Part shown: in pieces, positions 1 through 7,731 of the stretch
Layout: each line of letters begins with the position of its first letter
Position numbering within the stretch: the stretch's first letter is position 1
Source: Bacteroidales bacterium
Lineage (GTDB): Bacteria; Bacteroidota; Bacteroidia; Bacteroidales; VadinHA17
DNA length: 19,007 bases
Direction: 5' to 3'
Assembly: GCA_016936695.1 (NCBI GenBank)
Contig: JAFGXK010000183.1
Span: forward strand, 1-19,007
The notes under the pieces: generated by a model
Seen by the model: only the letters and a program-made list of their open reading frames with translations
Told to the model about the DNA's origin: nothing
Databases searched by the model: none
Program-made: the position numbers and the translations under genes

Positions 1-16
1 CCCCTCCCGGGAGGGG
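1..16. repeat. Perfect 16-bp GC-rich palindrome at window edge
   Basis: The first 16 bases are a perfect palindrome, CCCCTCCC followed by GGGAGGGG. No T-run follows on the plus strand (gatacttaagg), so it is not a clear intrinsic terminator for that direction. It may be the end of a longer C-rich/G-rich repeat like those at 10531-10790, cut by the window edge. What lies to the left is not visible. Confidence 0.5.
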
Positions 17-65
17 ATACTTAAGGATCACGCCCTGCATAACCGGCCCAACTTTTCCTTTCTCC

Positions 66-139
66 GGTCTTCGGTCTTCCCTGCCCGACTGACGTCGGTC
101 AGGCGGGTGTCTTCGGTCTTCGGTCTTCCGTCTTCGGTC
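66..139. repeat. Tandem GGTCTTC heptamer array interrupted by a palindrome
   Basis: Copies of the heptamer GGTCTTC lie at 66-72 and 73-79, and again at 115-121 and 122-128. A variant copy (CGTCTTC) is at 129-135 and a partial copy starts at 136. The two blocks are separated by the palindromic element at 84-107, as if that element had been inserted into or grown inside the array. The array is non-coding and lies about 60 bp upstream of the serA promoter. Its function is unknown. Confidence 0.65.
84..107. repeat. 24-bp imperfect palindrome (10-bp arms, 4-nt loop)
   Basis: The left arm CCCGACTGAC (84-93) and right arm GTCAGGCGGG (98-107) are complementary at 9 of 10 positions around the loop GTCG. 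It could fold as an RNA hairpin, but no T-run follows on either strand, so it is not a standard terminator. Similar short GC-rich palindromes recur between genes in many Bacteroidota genomes; that it belongs to such a dispersed family here is inference. Confidence 0.6.
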
Positions 140-196
140 CCTAAAACGAAATCTGTTCAGATATAATTAAATGAAAAATTCGAGTTGTTTTTATTT

Positions 197-204
197 TATA
201 TTTG
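197..204 (+). promoter_or_regulatory. Bacteroidetes-type -7 promoter element of serA
   Basis: TATATTTG at 197-204 is an exact match to the Bacteroidetes -7 consensus TAnnTTTG. Transcription would start near 211 and give a leader of about 34 nt before the ATG at 245. I see no good TTG-type -33 element at the usual distance. The element lies inside the possible TTG-initiated extension (185-244) of the serA frame, which argues against that longer start. Confidence 0.5.
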
Positions 205-244
205 TAACCCAGACAGAGAATTTGCTTATAATTTATATCCGGAA

Positions 245-1477
245 ATGTTAAGGAAGTATTCATTAGACAAAGACAAGATTAAGGTTCTTATGCTTGAAGG
301 GATTCATAAAAGTGCAATAGATTTTTTCAATTCAAGTGGTTATCATAATATAGAGACATTTCCCAATGCACTCGATGATGAGGTATTGAAGGAGAAGATC
401 AGGAGTGCGAATATTATAGGGATACGGTCGAGGACCCATATTACGAAGGATATTCTCAATGAAGCGGAGAAGCTGCTTGCCATAGGGTGTTTCAGCATTG
501 GAACGAACCAGGTTGATGGTCATGCTGCGAGGCTGATGGGTATTCCGGTTTTCAATGCACCTTTTTCGAACACAAGGTCGGTGGCTGAGCTGGTAATTGC
601 CGAGGCGATTCTTCTTATGAGGAACATACCGGTAAAAAATGCGGCTGCACATAAGGGGAAGTGGCTCAAGTCGGCGGCAAATTGTTTTGAGATCCGCGAC
701 AAGAATCTGGGTATTGTGGGTTATGGCCATATCGGGTCGCAGGTTTCGATTCTTGCTGAAGCCCTTGGGATGAATGTGTACTATTATGACATTGCCAGGA
801 AACTGAGTCTGGGAAAGGCTGTTGCCTGTTCCTCCCTCGAGGAACTTCTTTCAGTATCGCAGATTGTTACTCTGCATGTTCCCGAGACACCTCTGACAAG
901 GAATATGATTAGCGAAAAGGAAATTGCCCTTATGCGATGGGGATCATGTCTGGTCAATGCATCCAGGGGTTCGGTGGTAAACATCCAGGCTTTAACGGCG
1001 GCGCTTGAATCGGGTCGCCTTCTCGGTGCCGCACTTGATGTTTTTCCGGATGAGCCGGCTTCGAATAATGATCCGTTTGTATCGGAGCTTCAAAAGTATG
1101 ACAATGTGTTGCTCTCACCGCATGTCGGCGGAAGTACTGTCGAGGCACAGCATAACATCGGAACTGAAGTGGCAGAGAAACTGGTTAGGTACAGCGATAC
1201 GGGATCGACCATCGGAGCCACTAATTTTGTCCAGCTATCCCTTCAACCCAATAATAATGCCCAGCGCTTCCTTCATATACACAAGAATGAACCGGGCATT
1301 CTGAGGGAGGTTAACTATGTTTTCACCTCAAGGGGGATAAACATAGCGGGTGAGTATCTGCAAACCGATTCAGAAATTGGATATGTGATTATCGACACTG
1401 AAAGCTGTCTGGGTTCGGAAATAATAGATGAACTGAAGGCAATCAGGGGAACAATCAGGGTAAGGATGCTCTACTGA
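245..1477 (+). CDS. serA: D-3-phosphoglycerate dehydrogenase
   Basis: Catalyses NAD-dependent oxidation of 3-phosphoglycerate to 3-phosphohydroxypyruvate, the first step of serine synthesis, in the cytoplasm. From the ATG at 245 the protein is 410 residues, the length of E. coli SerA, and it aligns with it throughout. The substrate-binding half begins with DKDKIKVLMLEG. The NAD fold has GYGHIG at 159-164. Catalytic Arg241 (NASRG), Glu270 and His293 (SPHVGGS) are present. A C-terminal ACT domain (about 340-410) carries HIHKNEPG and NIAGEYLQT, with His346, Asn348 and Asn366 at the positions that bind serine in the E. coli enzyme, so feedback inhibition by serine is likely. A TTG at 185 would add 20 residues without homology that overlap the promoter, so I chose 245. 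The gene appears monocistronic; no serC is adjacent. Confidence 0.96.
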   Translation: MLRKYSLDKDKIKVLMLEGIHKSAIDFFNSSGYHNIETFPNALDDEVLKEKIRSANIIGIRSRTHITKDILNEAEKLLAIGCFSIGTNQVDGHAARLMGIPVFNAPFSNTRSVAELVIAEAILLMRNIPVKNAAAHKGKWLKSAANCFEIRDKNLGIVGYGHIGSQVSILAEALGMNVYYYDIARKLSLGKAVACSSLEELLSVSQIVTLHVPETPLTRNMISEKEIALMRWGSCLVNASRGSVVNIQALTAALESGRLLGAALDVFPDEPASNNDPFVSELQKYDNVLLSPHVGGSTVEAQHNIGTEVAEKLVRYSDTGSTIGATNFVQLSLQPNNNAQRFLHIHKNEPGILREVNYVFTSRGINIAGEYLQTDSEIGYVIIDTESCLGSEIIDELKAIRGTIRVRMLY

Positions 1478-1514
1478 TCTTTGTGTCCGGCATATCAGCA
1501 GGCACTAACTGCAA

Positions 1515-2363
1515 TCACGTACCCTCTGTGAGTTTCTTCCGTACCGGTTCCGGACCGAATGACAGTTTTTCGATCGGAATGAATGAGTCGTCGTGTTTAT
1601 CTGTTATCTCGATATTAGGACACATACTCTTGAACAATACCCTGATGGCATTTTCTACATTCTGTCTGATAGGATTATAGATCCATTCGAATTCTTCAGG
1701 TCCCTTCTCGATTGAGTTTTCAACGCTCATACGGTATTTTTCCTTGAGCTTGTTGGCATACTCGAAGAGATCGTAGCTGACCATCCATATTTTGTCGGCA
1801 AAGATGTTGGGGTACTTGTATTCATATATCTCAAAGAAGTCCCATTCCATCTTCCTTGTTCCGAAGGAAAGGAATTTGGGATTGATGTTTGCAACGGTGA
1901 GCACATCGAGGGTGCTGTCGTATTTGAACCTGAGTTCCTTGATGTCGATACCGTACTTTGCCTTCAGCGATACACTGAGGCTTCCGAAATATTTGATATC
2001 CCTTCCGTCATATTCTTCCCTGTTTATTATCGGGCGTGTGAATTTAGTGTTGATTTCAAACAGGTTCAGTTCAAGTATGCTTTTGATCTGGGTGACCTGG
2101 AAATGTCTTTCCCTGAGAAAGTTGTTTTCTTCAGCAAGATCCTTGTTCTGCTTAGCCAGGTCATTATTTTTATCGTCGAGCTTTTTAATATTGTCCTCAA
2201 ACAGGGTGACTTTCACATTCAGGTTGATAAGCTGCTGGATTCCAAGAATTATCAAAGCTGCGCCGAGTACGGCAAGACCCCAGACAATGAGTTTGCCGGA
2301 GAGAAGTATTAGAGCAAGGATGACAAGAGCTGCGATTATAAGATATGATTTTGGAAACTTCAT
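1515..2363 (-). CDS. Membrane-anchored coiled-coil protein, possibly DUF4230-like
   Basis: Uncharacterised protein of 282 residues. The N-terminus holds two hydrophobic segments (about 7-23 and 25-47) forming a membrane hairpin. A charged stretch rich in Lys, Asp, Asn and Glu with heptad-like leucines (about 52-90) is probably a coiled coil. A soluble domain of about 190 residues follows, opening with IKSILELNLFEINTKF and containing many aromatic residues (WDFFEIYEYKYP). The order membrane anchor, coiled coil, then a domain starting with a short 'ILEL' strand recalls DUF4230-type proteins, but I am not sure of this. It is transcribed divergently from the MATE exporter with 95 bp between them. 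An exact TAnnTTTG element lies at 2403-2396. The role is unknown; a part in envelope sensing or scaffolding is only a guess. Confidence 0.85.
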   Translation of the reverse strand: MKFPKSYLIIAALVILALILLSGKLIVWGLAVLGAALIILGIQQLINLNVKVTLFEDNIKKLDDKNNDLAKQNKDLAEENNFLRERHFQVTQIKSILELNLFEINTKFTRPIINREEYDGRDIKYFGSLSVSLKAKYGIDIKELRFKYDSTLDVLTVANINPKFLSFGTRKMEWDFFEIYEYKYPNIFADKIWMVSYDLFEYANKLKEKYRMSVENSIEKGPEEFEWIYNPIRQNVENAIRVLFKSMCPNIEITDKHDDSFIPIEKLSFGPEPVRKKLTEGT

Positions 2364-2395
2364 TCTGTTGGTTTTGATAAAGATATTCTTTGCTG

Positions 2396-2403
2396 CAAAT
2401 TTA
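2396..2403 (-). promoter_or_regulatory. Possible -7 element for the coiled-coil membrane protein gene
   Basis: Read on the minus strand this is TAAATTTG, an exact TAnnTTTG match, 33 bp upstream of the start codon at 2363. No convincing -33 TTG lies at the ideal distance; the nearest (2419-2417) is about 13 nt upstream. The surroundings are AT-rich, so chance is possible. Confidence 0.35.
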
Positions 2404-2458
2404 ATTGAACATTTCTCAATTTGTTCCTTAGTTTTCCTTTAATATTGAAATTTGAATT

Positions 2459-3820
2459 ATGGAACAGAAAGGGTCTCATCTTGCTCTTGGGACGGAGAAT
2501 ATCCGTAAGCTTTTGCTTCAGTATGCCATACCCTCGGTGATTGCCATGACAGCGGCATCGCTGTACAATATTATCGACAGCATATTCATTGGACAGGGGG
2601 TAGGGGCACTGTCTATTTCGGGTCTCGCGATCACTTTCCCGCTGATGAACCTTGCCGCAGCTTTCGGATCGCTGGTGGGTGTCGGAGCTTCAGCCCTGTT
2701 GTCGCTCAGACTCGGGCAGAAGGATTACAGTACAGCAAACACAATACTTGGGAATGTCCTGGTGCTCAATCTGATCCTTGGGTCTCTGTACACTTTTGTG
2801 GTTCTGCTGTTTCTCGATCCAATACTGCTGTTCTTCGGGGCCAGTCCTGAAACACTTCCATACGCTCATGATTTTATGCTGATAATCACCCTGGGCAATG
2901 TGGTGACCCACATGTATTTCGGATTGAATGCCCTTATGCGGGCTTCGGGGAATCCTGTCAGATCGATGTATGCCACAATCTTTTCGGTTATTATCAACCT
3001 TATCCTTGCGCCCGTGTTCATTTTTGTCTTCGGCTGGGGCATAAAGGGTGCTGCACTTGCCACTGTGATTGCACAGACATCGATGATGTTGTGGCAGCTG
3101 TTGTATTTTACGGATAAGAGCCGTTCGATTCATTTCCGGAAGGGCACTTTCAGGCTGAAATCGAAGATAGTCAGGGATTCCATGTCGATAGGAATGGCTC
3201 CTTTTCTGATGAATGTCACTGCAAGCGCAATTATCATTCTGATCAACCAGAGCCTTATACGGCACGGAGGCGACATGGCCGTTGGTGCGTACGGTATCAT
3301 AAACCGGGTTGCGGCCCTGTTTGTGATGATCGTCCTCGGGCTGAACCAGGGTATGCAGCCCATTGCCGGTTATAATTTCGGGGCCAGGCAGTTCGACAGG
3401 GTAACCTCAGTTCTGAAACTGACAATATTTCTTGCAACCGGGGTGGTGACGCTGGGTTTTCTTCTGGGTGAGTTCTTTCCCCATGTCGTAGCTTCGATAT
3501 TTACAAGCGATAAGGAACTCATTGAGATTGCGGCTCCGGGGCTGAGGATAGTTATGCTGGTATTTCCTCTGGTCGGGTTCCAGATGGTGGCGTCAACCTT
3601 CTTTCAGAGTATAGGAATGGCGGGCAAGGCTATCTTCATGTCTCTGACACGCCAGGTCCTATTTCTGTTGCCGGGATTATTGATATTCCCGAAGTTTTTT
3701 GGTGTTAAGGGCGTATGGTACAGTATGCCGGCTGCCGACACCCTGTCGGCTGCGGTAGCCATTTATATGCTTACCGTGCAATACAGGAAGTCAATATTAA
3801 AACAGAAATCCATGGTGTAA
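2459..3820 (+). CDS. MATE family multidrug/metabolite efflux transporter
   Basis: Inner-membrane antiporter of the multidrug and toxic compound extrusion family, 453 residues, the usual size, with about 12 hydrophobic segments in two related halves. Family features include the N-terminal LLLQYAIPSVIAMTAASLYN followed by IIDSIFIGQGVG in the first helix region. The first half also has GVGASALLSLRLGQKD and LNALMRASGNP, and the second half has GLNQGMQPIAGYNFGAR, the typical 'QP..GYN.GA' motif. It resembles the MepA/DinF-like branch more than classical NorM, though I cannot settle the subfamily. Such proteins export cationic drugs or metabolites using a Na+ or H+ gradient; the substrate cannot be inferred. 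The cytidylate-kinase-like gene starts 14 bp after its stop and is probably co-transcribed. Confidence 0.95.
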   Translation: MEQKGSHLALGTENIRKLLLQYAIPSVIAMTAASLYNIIDSIFIGQGVGALSISGLAITFPLMNLAAAFGSLVGVGASALLSLRLGQKDYSTANTILGNVLVLNLILGSLYTFVVLLFLDPILLFFGASPETLPYAHDFMLIITLGNVVTHMYFGLNALMRASGNPVRSMYATIFSVIINLILAPVFIFVFGWGIKGAALATVIAQTSMMLWQLLYFTDKSRSIHFRKGTFRLKSKIVRDSMSIGMAPFLMNVTASAIIILINQSLIRHGGDMAVGAYGIINRVAALFVMIVLGLNQGMQPIAGYNFGARQFDRVTSVLKLTIFLATGVVTLGFLLGEFFPHVVASIFTSDKELIEIAAPGLRIVMLVFPLVGFQMVASTFFQSIGMAGKAIFMSLTRQVLFLLPGLLIFPKFFGVKGVWYSMPAADTLSAAVAIYMLTVQYRKSILKQKSMV

Positions 3821-3834
3821 AAACTAAAGGTGGA

Positions 3835-4458
3835 ATGAAAAGTAAATTTGTAATTACGATCGGCCGCCAGCTTGGAAGCGGTGGCCGTATAATAGGAGAG
3901 AAGCTTGCATCCAGGCTTGGCATTGCTTTTTACGACAAGGAGCTTATTCAGATTGCTTCACAGGAAAGCGGTCTTGGAAAGGAATTTTTTGAACAGGCTG
4001 ATGAGAAGAAGTTGTACAGTGTTTTCGGCGGATTATTCGGGCTCAGGGGCACTATAGCCGAAGAGCCTTTTTCAACTTATTATCTCAACAACGAGACTCT
4101 TTTCAAAATACAGAGTGATGTTATCAGGAAGCTGGCGGACAAAGAATCGTGCCTTTTTGTGGGAAGGTGCGCTGATTATGTGCTGGGCGGGCATCCAAGA
4201 ATCCTGAATGTTTTTGTAAGTGCCGATCTTGCCGATCGTGTTCACAGGATAGCGGAACAGCAGAAGCTTACGCCCGAAAAAGCCCGGGATTTTATCGAGA
4301 AAGCTGACAAGAAGAGGGCAGCCTATTACAACTATTTCAGCAATAAGTCCTGGGGTGCGGCAGATACTTATCATCTCTGCGTTAATTCGTCGTGGCTCGG
4401 ACTTGATGAGACAGTTGAGTTAATAGGCAGTTTTGCTTTAAAAAGGTTCGGATTGTGA
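3835..4458 (+). CDS. Cytidylate kinase-like family protein
   Basis: P-loop kinase-like protein of 207 residues. The N-terminus FVITIGRQLGSGGRIIGEKL carries the family's variant nucleotide-binding loop (GRQLGSGG at 10-17), followed by LGIAFYDKELI (28-38) and SGLGKEFFEQ. A second conserved block, CLFVGRCADYVL (106-117), precedes the lid and helical C-terminus. This is the 'cytidylate kinase-like' family often found beside transporters in Bacteroidota and Firmicutes. It differs from true Cmk, and its substrate is not established. The frame stays open upstream to 3715 inside the MATE gene, but the ATG at 3835 starts exactly at the homologous region and has a purine-rich AAAGG just upstream, so I chose it. 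It probably forms an operon with the MATE gene. Its stop codon directly touches the stop of the convergent gene. Confidence 0.88.
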   Translation: MKSKFVITIGRQLGSGGRIIGEKLASRLGIAFYDKELIQIASQESGLGKEFFEQADEKKLYSVFGGLFGLRGTIAEEPFSTYYLNNETLFKIQSDVIRKLADKESCLFVGRCADYVLGGHPRILNVFVSADLADRVHRIAEQQKLTPEKARDFIEKADKKRAAYYNYFSNKSWGAADTYHLCVNSSWLGLDETVELIGSFALKRFGL

Positions 4459-5154
4459 TCACCTCCGCATGTGGTGGTCTTTCTGAACCAGAGTCCTGGT
4501 GTTTGCGGATCCGTGCGAGGGGATGAAAAGAGAGCATCCTGTATCCAGAAGCTTTCCCCATGAAATGATAAGCTGCCGGGGGTCTTCTGCAAAGGGAGGG
4601 AATGCTGATCCGGGAAAAATCCCGACCATGGCGTCCCCGACAATGGCAATCTCATCTTCTATTATGACACTTAACGAACCGGCAGTATGTCCGGGTGTGT
4701 GCAATATATAGGCGTTGATACCGAAATCCTTCAAATCATAAACCGAATCAACAATAATATCCTGACGGCAGGATTTGTATCTGCCAATTGAATATCCTGT
4801 AGCTGAAAGCAATTTGACAATTGCCTTTGAGAAGGCGAAAGTCCCGCGAGGAGCAGGACTTGTTCCGGAGGCCACAAACTGTGCTTCATTTCTGTGGACA
4901 ATCACCGGGGTTTTGAAGGCTTTCCTTATCCTGGCGGCATTTCCGGCATGGTCGAAATGGGAATGGGTCAGGATCAGGCAATCGATATGATAAACAGTCA
5001 GCTTGTTAAGCCGCAGCTTTAACAGCCGCCACTCGAGACCGGTGCCCGTATCCACCAGAATGTTTTTGGTTCCGTTGGTTACAAGAAATACATTACTGCG
5101 TCCCGACAGGACACGGATAATCCGAATTCCGCCTGATGTAATCCAGGTCTTCAT
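4459..5154 (-). CDS. MBL-fold metallo-hydrolase
   Basis: Metallo-beta-lactamase-fold hydrolase of 231 residues, cytoplasmic (no signal peptide). Metal-binding motifs are complete: THSHFDHAG gives His64, His66, Asp68 and His69; HTPGHTAG gives His156; GDAM gives Asp174; PSHG gives His214. This spacing is typical of glyoxalase-II-like thioesterases and related enzymes that bind two zinc or iron ions. The substrate cannot be told from the motifs. The N-terminal strand pattern, with NVFLVTNGTKNILVDTG, is standard. The gene converges on the kinase-like gene with no space between them, the two stop codons forming TGATCA at 4456-4461, so no independent terminator exists there. The upstream 189 bp to the divergent aldolase gene contain no exact TAnnTTTG for this strand. 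Confidence 0.9.
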   Translation of the reverse strand: MKTWITSGGIRIIRVLSGRSNVFLVTNGTKNILVDTGTGLEWRLLKLRLNKLTVYHIDCLILTHSHFDHAGNAARIRKAFKTPVIVHRNEAQFVASGTSPAPRGTFAFSKAIVKLLSATGYSIGRYKSCRQDIIVDSVYDLKDFGINAYILHTPGHTAGSLSVIIEDEIAIVGDAMVGIFPGSAFPPFAEDPRQLIISWGKLLDTGCSLFIPSHGSANTRTLVQKDHHMRR

Positions 5155-5343
5155 CTTTCGCTAAGCAGTTCCATGCTGATTTATACGGATTTTCTTCCGC
5201 CTTATTGTTGGCAGAACCGGAAACCAAAGGATCGGGGTGATTTTTTCCTAATGCCTCGTGTGCTATGTGCCGCAAATAATTCCCAGCTGCTCTGAACCAG
5301 TTAAAGATTTTCGATACTTTTATAGACGCGTAAAACAAGACCA

Positions 5344-6270
5344 ATGATTAAAGCAGAAAGATTTGAAGGTTTGGTTGCCGCACCTTTTACTCCGATGGAC
5401 AAAAGCGGCAATATTAAGTATGACACGATAGGTCCCTATTATGATCTTCTTGAGAAGAACGGGGTAATCGGTGCCTTCATCAACGGATCGACAGGGGAGG
5501 GGCCCTCTCTCACCCAGAAGGAAAAGCAGCGCCAGGCAGAGGGATGGGCTGAACGGCTTAAGGCAGGAGGAAAGGTTCGCGTCATCAATCTGGTTGGGGG
5601 AACATCGTACAGGGAATGCATTGAAAATGCCATTTTCTCAAGCGAGCTCGGACTTTCAGCAATCGCCATTCTGGCGCCCTATTATTACAAGCCCTCATCT
5701 CCGGGCCAGCTTGCCGAGTTTTGTGCCAGGATAGGCGAATCGGTTCCGGGGATGCCTGTATATTTTTATCATATACCGGTTCTTACCGGGGTAGGTATGC
5801 CAATGTATGGATTCATTGAAAAGATATCGGGTATGCTCCCGAATTTTGCAGGGATAAAATATACCCAGGAGGATCTTATGGATTTCATGAAATGCCTTAA
5901 TTATGACGGTGGCAGGTATGAGATGCTCTGGGGGCGCGATGAATGCCTTCTGCCGGCCCTTGCTGCCGGCTGCAGGGGCGCAGTGGGAAGTACATATAAT
6001 TATGCGGCACCTCTTTACATGAAACTCATTGAAGCATTTAATGCCGGGGATCTCGTGGAGGCGCGGCGACTCCAGCAAATGTCGGTAAAAATGATAGACC
6101 TTCTCGGCAAATACGGTGGGATGGCTGTTGGCAAGTTTTTTATGAAGTATGCCAGCCTCGACTGCGGTGAGTGCAGGATGCCGGTTACAAATCCGGCCGC
6201 CGAATTGTACACTGAATTCGTTGAGGATGTCAGAAAGCTTGGGATGGATGACCTGTTCTCAAAGTTTTAA
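5344..6270 (+). CDS. nanA: N-acetylneuraminate lyase (DapA/NanA superfamily)
   Basis: Class I aldolase of 308 residues, expected to cleave N-acetylneuraminate to N-acetylmannosamine and pyruvate through a Schiff base. Visible signature residues are the carboxylate-binding NGSTGEG (47-53), catalytic Tyr142 in YFYHIP, and Schiff-base Lys172 in GIKYT. GRDE (197-200) and GAVGSTYNY (212-220) follow. The pairs YHIP and GAVGSTYNY are characteristic of sialate lyases, especially the animal-type enzymes and those of Bacteroides, rather than of dihydrodipicolinate synthase. Other members of this superfamily (2-keto-3-deoxy sugar-acid aldolases) remain possible. No sialidase, epimerase, kinase or sialate transporter is adjacent, so the sialic-acid assignment rests on the protein alone. 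The next gene is convergent, 21 bp away. Confidence 0.82.
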   Translation: MIKAERFEGLVAAPFTPMDKSGNIKYDTIGPYYDLLEKNGVIGAFINGSTGEGPSLTQKEKQRQAEGWAERLKAGGKVRVINLVGGTSYRECIENAIFSSELGLSAIAILAPYYYKPSSPGQLAEFCARIGESVPGMPVYFYHIPVLTGVGMPMYGFIEKISGMLPNFAGIKYTQEDLMDFMKCLNYDGGRYEMLWGRDECLLPALAAGCRGAVGSTYNYAAPLYMKLIEAFNAGDLVEARRLQQMSVKMIDLLGKYGGMAVGKFFMKYASLDCGECRMPVTNPAAELYTEFVEDVRKLGMDDLFSKF

Positions 6271-6291
6271 TTAAAGTCCGGGTGGTGCCGG

Positions 6292-7560
6292 TCAGTTCAT
6301 GATTATCATCATACCGCTGCTGCTGCTGTTGCCAAACCTCGGATTAACCACATTGTTGTAGATCGATCCGAAAGTATAGGAGAGTCCGAAATTCAGATAG
6401 TATTCATATTGGGTAGCGATCTCCTTCCTCTGCAGAAGTATCTCGTCGTAGGTAAGGTCCTGTTTCACAAGGTTTATCTGGTCATGTATCATTGAAGCGC
6501 CTCCTCCGAAATTAAGTGAAAGTCCCTTGGCGATCCTGAAATTGAAATAGCCGCTGAACGACAGGTTGTTCTTTGACCAGTCATGGAGATAATTGCTGTA
6601 CTGCAGCGTGAAATCAATAGAACCCCATTTCTGTATTACCTCGTATGAGGCTGAAAGCGTATGAAGAAACAGGTTTTCCCTGATTTTGTCGTAAATTGTT
6701 GTGTCGGCATATTCTACCAGATTAATACCTGCTGAATATAATACTCTCATCTGCCGTCTGGTTGATTCGGAATAGGGGAAAAGATCATATTCAATTCCGG
6801 GCATCAGGTTGTAATAAAGTTTCTTGTTGCTGTAACTTGAAGAACCGACGGTTGTTGATCCCCCGTACGACCAGTGGTCCGAAATGCTTCTCACAACCAG
6901 TCCGGTAACATACTTGGTTTTTGATTTGCTTGTGACGGTGCTTTCGCCGATTATATATTCAGATGCATTTGTGTTATACCTGGCGTTTATATCGATCTTC
7001 CATTTCTCGGTGATTTTTGCTGCTGCAAGGTTTCCCGTGAGATAATAGTATTTGTAGGTTTTCTGGCCGTTAAGATAACTGCTTAGTGACCCCTTGAACA
7101 CCCAGCTTTTCCATTTGTCGCTCGTTACGGTTTCAGTTAAGGGCTGGCTGAAAGAAATATTCATGTATTGAGCAAGGGGAGTCCGCGCCACATACCGCAT
7201 CAGGCCCATTTTCAATGTCCTTACCATTTTCTGCCGGTAGCCCTCGGTGGTTTCGTCAGGTGTTGTCACGAAGGAAATCGTATCGCGCATTCCCGCAAAT
7301 TCATGCTGACCAACCAGGAAATAAGTGTATTCATGGCCGCCCGAACCGGTTCTCTGGCTGGTTGATATTATGTAAACACCTGCATCTTTGATGTCGCGGA
7401 CATAGTTTACATACGGGATTTCCCTCCGGACATAGTCGGTGCTCTCCATGAAAACATTAAGGGCGTCTTTTCTGAGGGTATCGGGCTGAATTGCAGGTTC
7501 CTGCGATATGCAGTTGACAATGTTGAATAAAAGGACTGTAGCAAGGATTGTTCTTTTCAT
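6292..7560 (-). CDS. Uncharacterised secreted, probably outer-membrane beta-barrel protein (paralogue 1)
   Basis: No known function; 422 residues. A signal peptide (about 1-19, ending NCISQ) is followed by an N-terminal domain with REIPYVNYVRDIKDAGVYII, TGSGGHEYTYFLVGQHEF and LKMGLMRYVARTP (about 45-129). From about 135 to the end the sequence alternates polar and hydrophobic or aromatic residues in short strands, as in outer-membrane beta-barrels. The conserved blocks EYDLFPYSESTRRQ and TFGSIYNNVVNPRF lie in that part. It is clearly homologous to the protein at 12794-14080, but it lacks the CxxC motif found there and is about four residues shorter at that spot. The tail is a Ser/Met-rich stretch. 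It lies alone between the convergent aldolase gene and the terminator of the PadR operon. A barrel fold and surface location are inference from composition. Confidence 0.85.
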   Translation of the reverse strand: MKRTILATVLLFNIVNCISQEPAIQPDTLRKDALNVFMESTDYVRREIPYVNYVRDIKDAGVYIISTSQRTGSGGHEYTYFLVGQHEFAGMRDTISFVTTPDETTEGYRQKMVRTLKMGLMRYVARTPLAQYMNISFSQPLTETVTSDKWKSWVFKGSLSSYLNGQKTYKYYYLTGNLAAAKITEKWKIDINARYNTNASEYIIGESTVTSKSKTKYVTGLVVRSISDHWSYGGSTTVGSSSYSNKKLYYNLMPGIEYDLFPYSESTRRQMRVLYSAGINLVEYADTTIYDKIRENLFLHTLSASYEVIQKWGSIDFTLQYSNYLHDWSKNNLSFSGYFNFRIAKGLSLNFGGGASMIHDQINLVKQDLTYDEILLQRKEIATQYEYYLNFGLSYTFGSIYNNVVNPRFGNSSSSGMMIIMN

Positions 7561-7647
7561 TACAGGATAAGAGATTTACATGATTGACGACGAAAATAAG
7601 CAATTTACCGGATTTGCATGTTAAATAAGGATAAATATTAGAAAATT

Positions 7648-7680
7648 AAAACCGGCGCTCATCATTAAGCGCCGGTTTTT
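7648..7680 (-). terminator. Intrinsic terminator of the PspC/PadR operon
   Basis: A perfect 9-bp GC-rich stem (ACCGGCGCT 7651-7659, AGCGCCGGT 7668-7676) with an 8-nt loop is flanked by A-rich and T-rich runs. Read on the minus strand the stem is followed by TTTTAATTTTC, so it suits the operon ending at 7732, about 50 bp upstream. The T-run on the other side would also let it work on the plus strand. Confidence 0.85.
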
Positions 7681-7731
7681 ACAAGGAATTAACAGAATGA
7701 AAAACAGAAGATAGTCAGTGAAATTTCCAGA

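Noticed and set aside
185..244. TTG-initiated N-terminal extension of serA
   Set aside because: It adds 20 residues without homology and overlaps an exact TAnnTTTG promoter element; the ATG at 245 gives the exact length of E. coli SerA.
3715..3834. Upstream extension of the kinase-like gene inside the MATE gene
   Set aside because: The extension is the MATE coding sequence in another frame and has no sense as protein; homology begins at the ATG at 3835.
5093..5344. 83-codon open frame on the minus strand overlapping the start of the MBL hydrolase gene and the intergenic region
   Set aside because: Its C-terminal part is a shadow of the hydrolase reading frame, the rest shows no recognisable motif, and it would fill the region that must carry the promoter of the divergent aldolase gene. 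A decayed gene fragment cannot be excluded.
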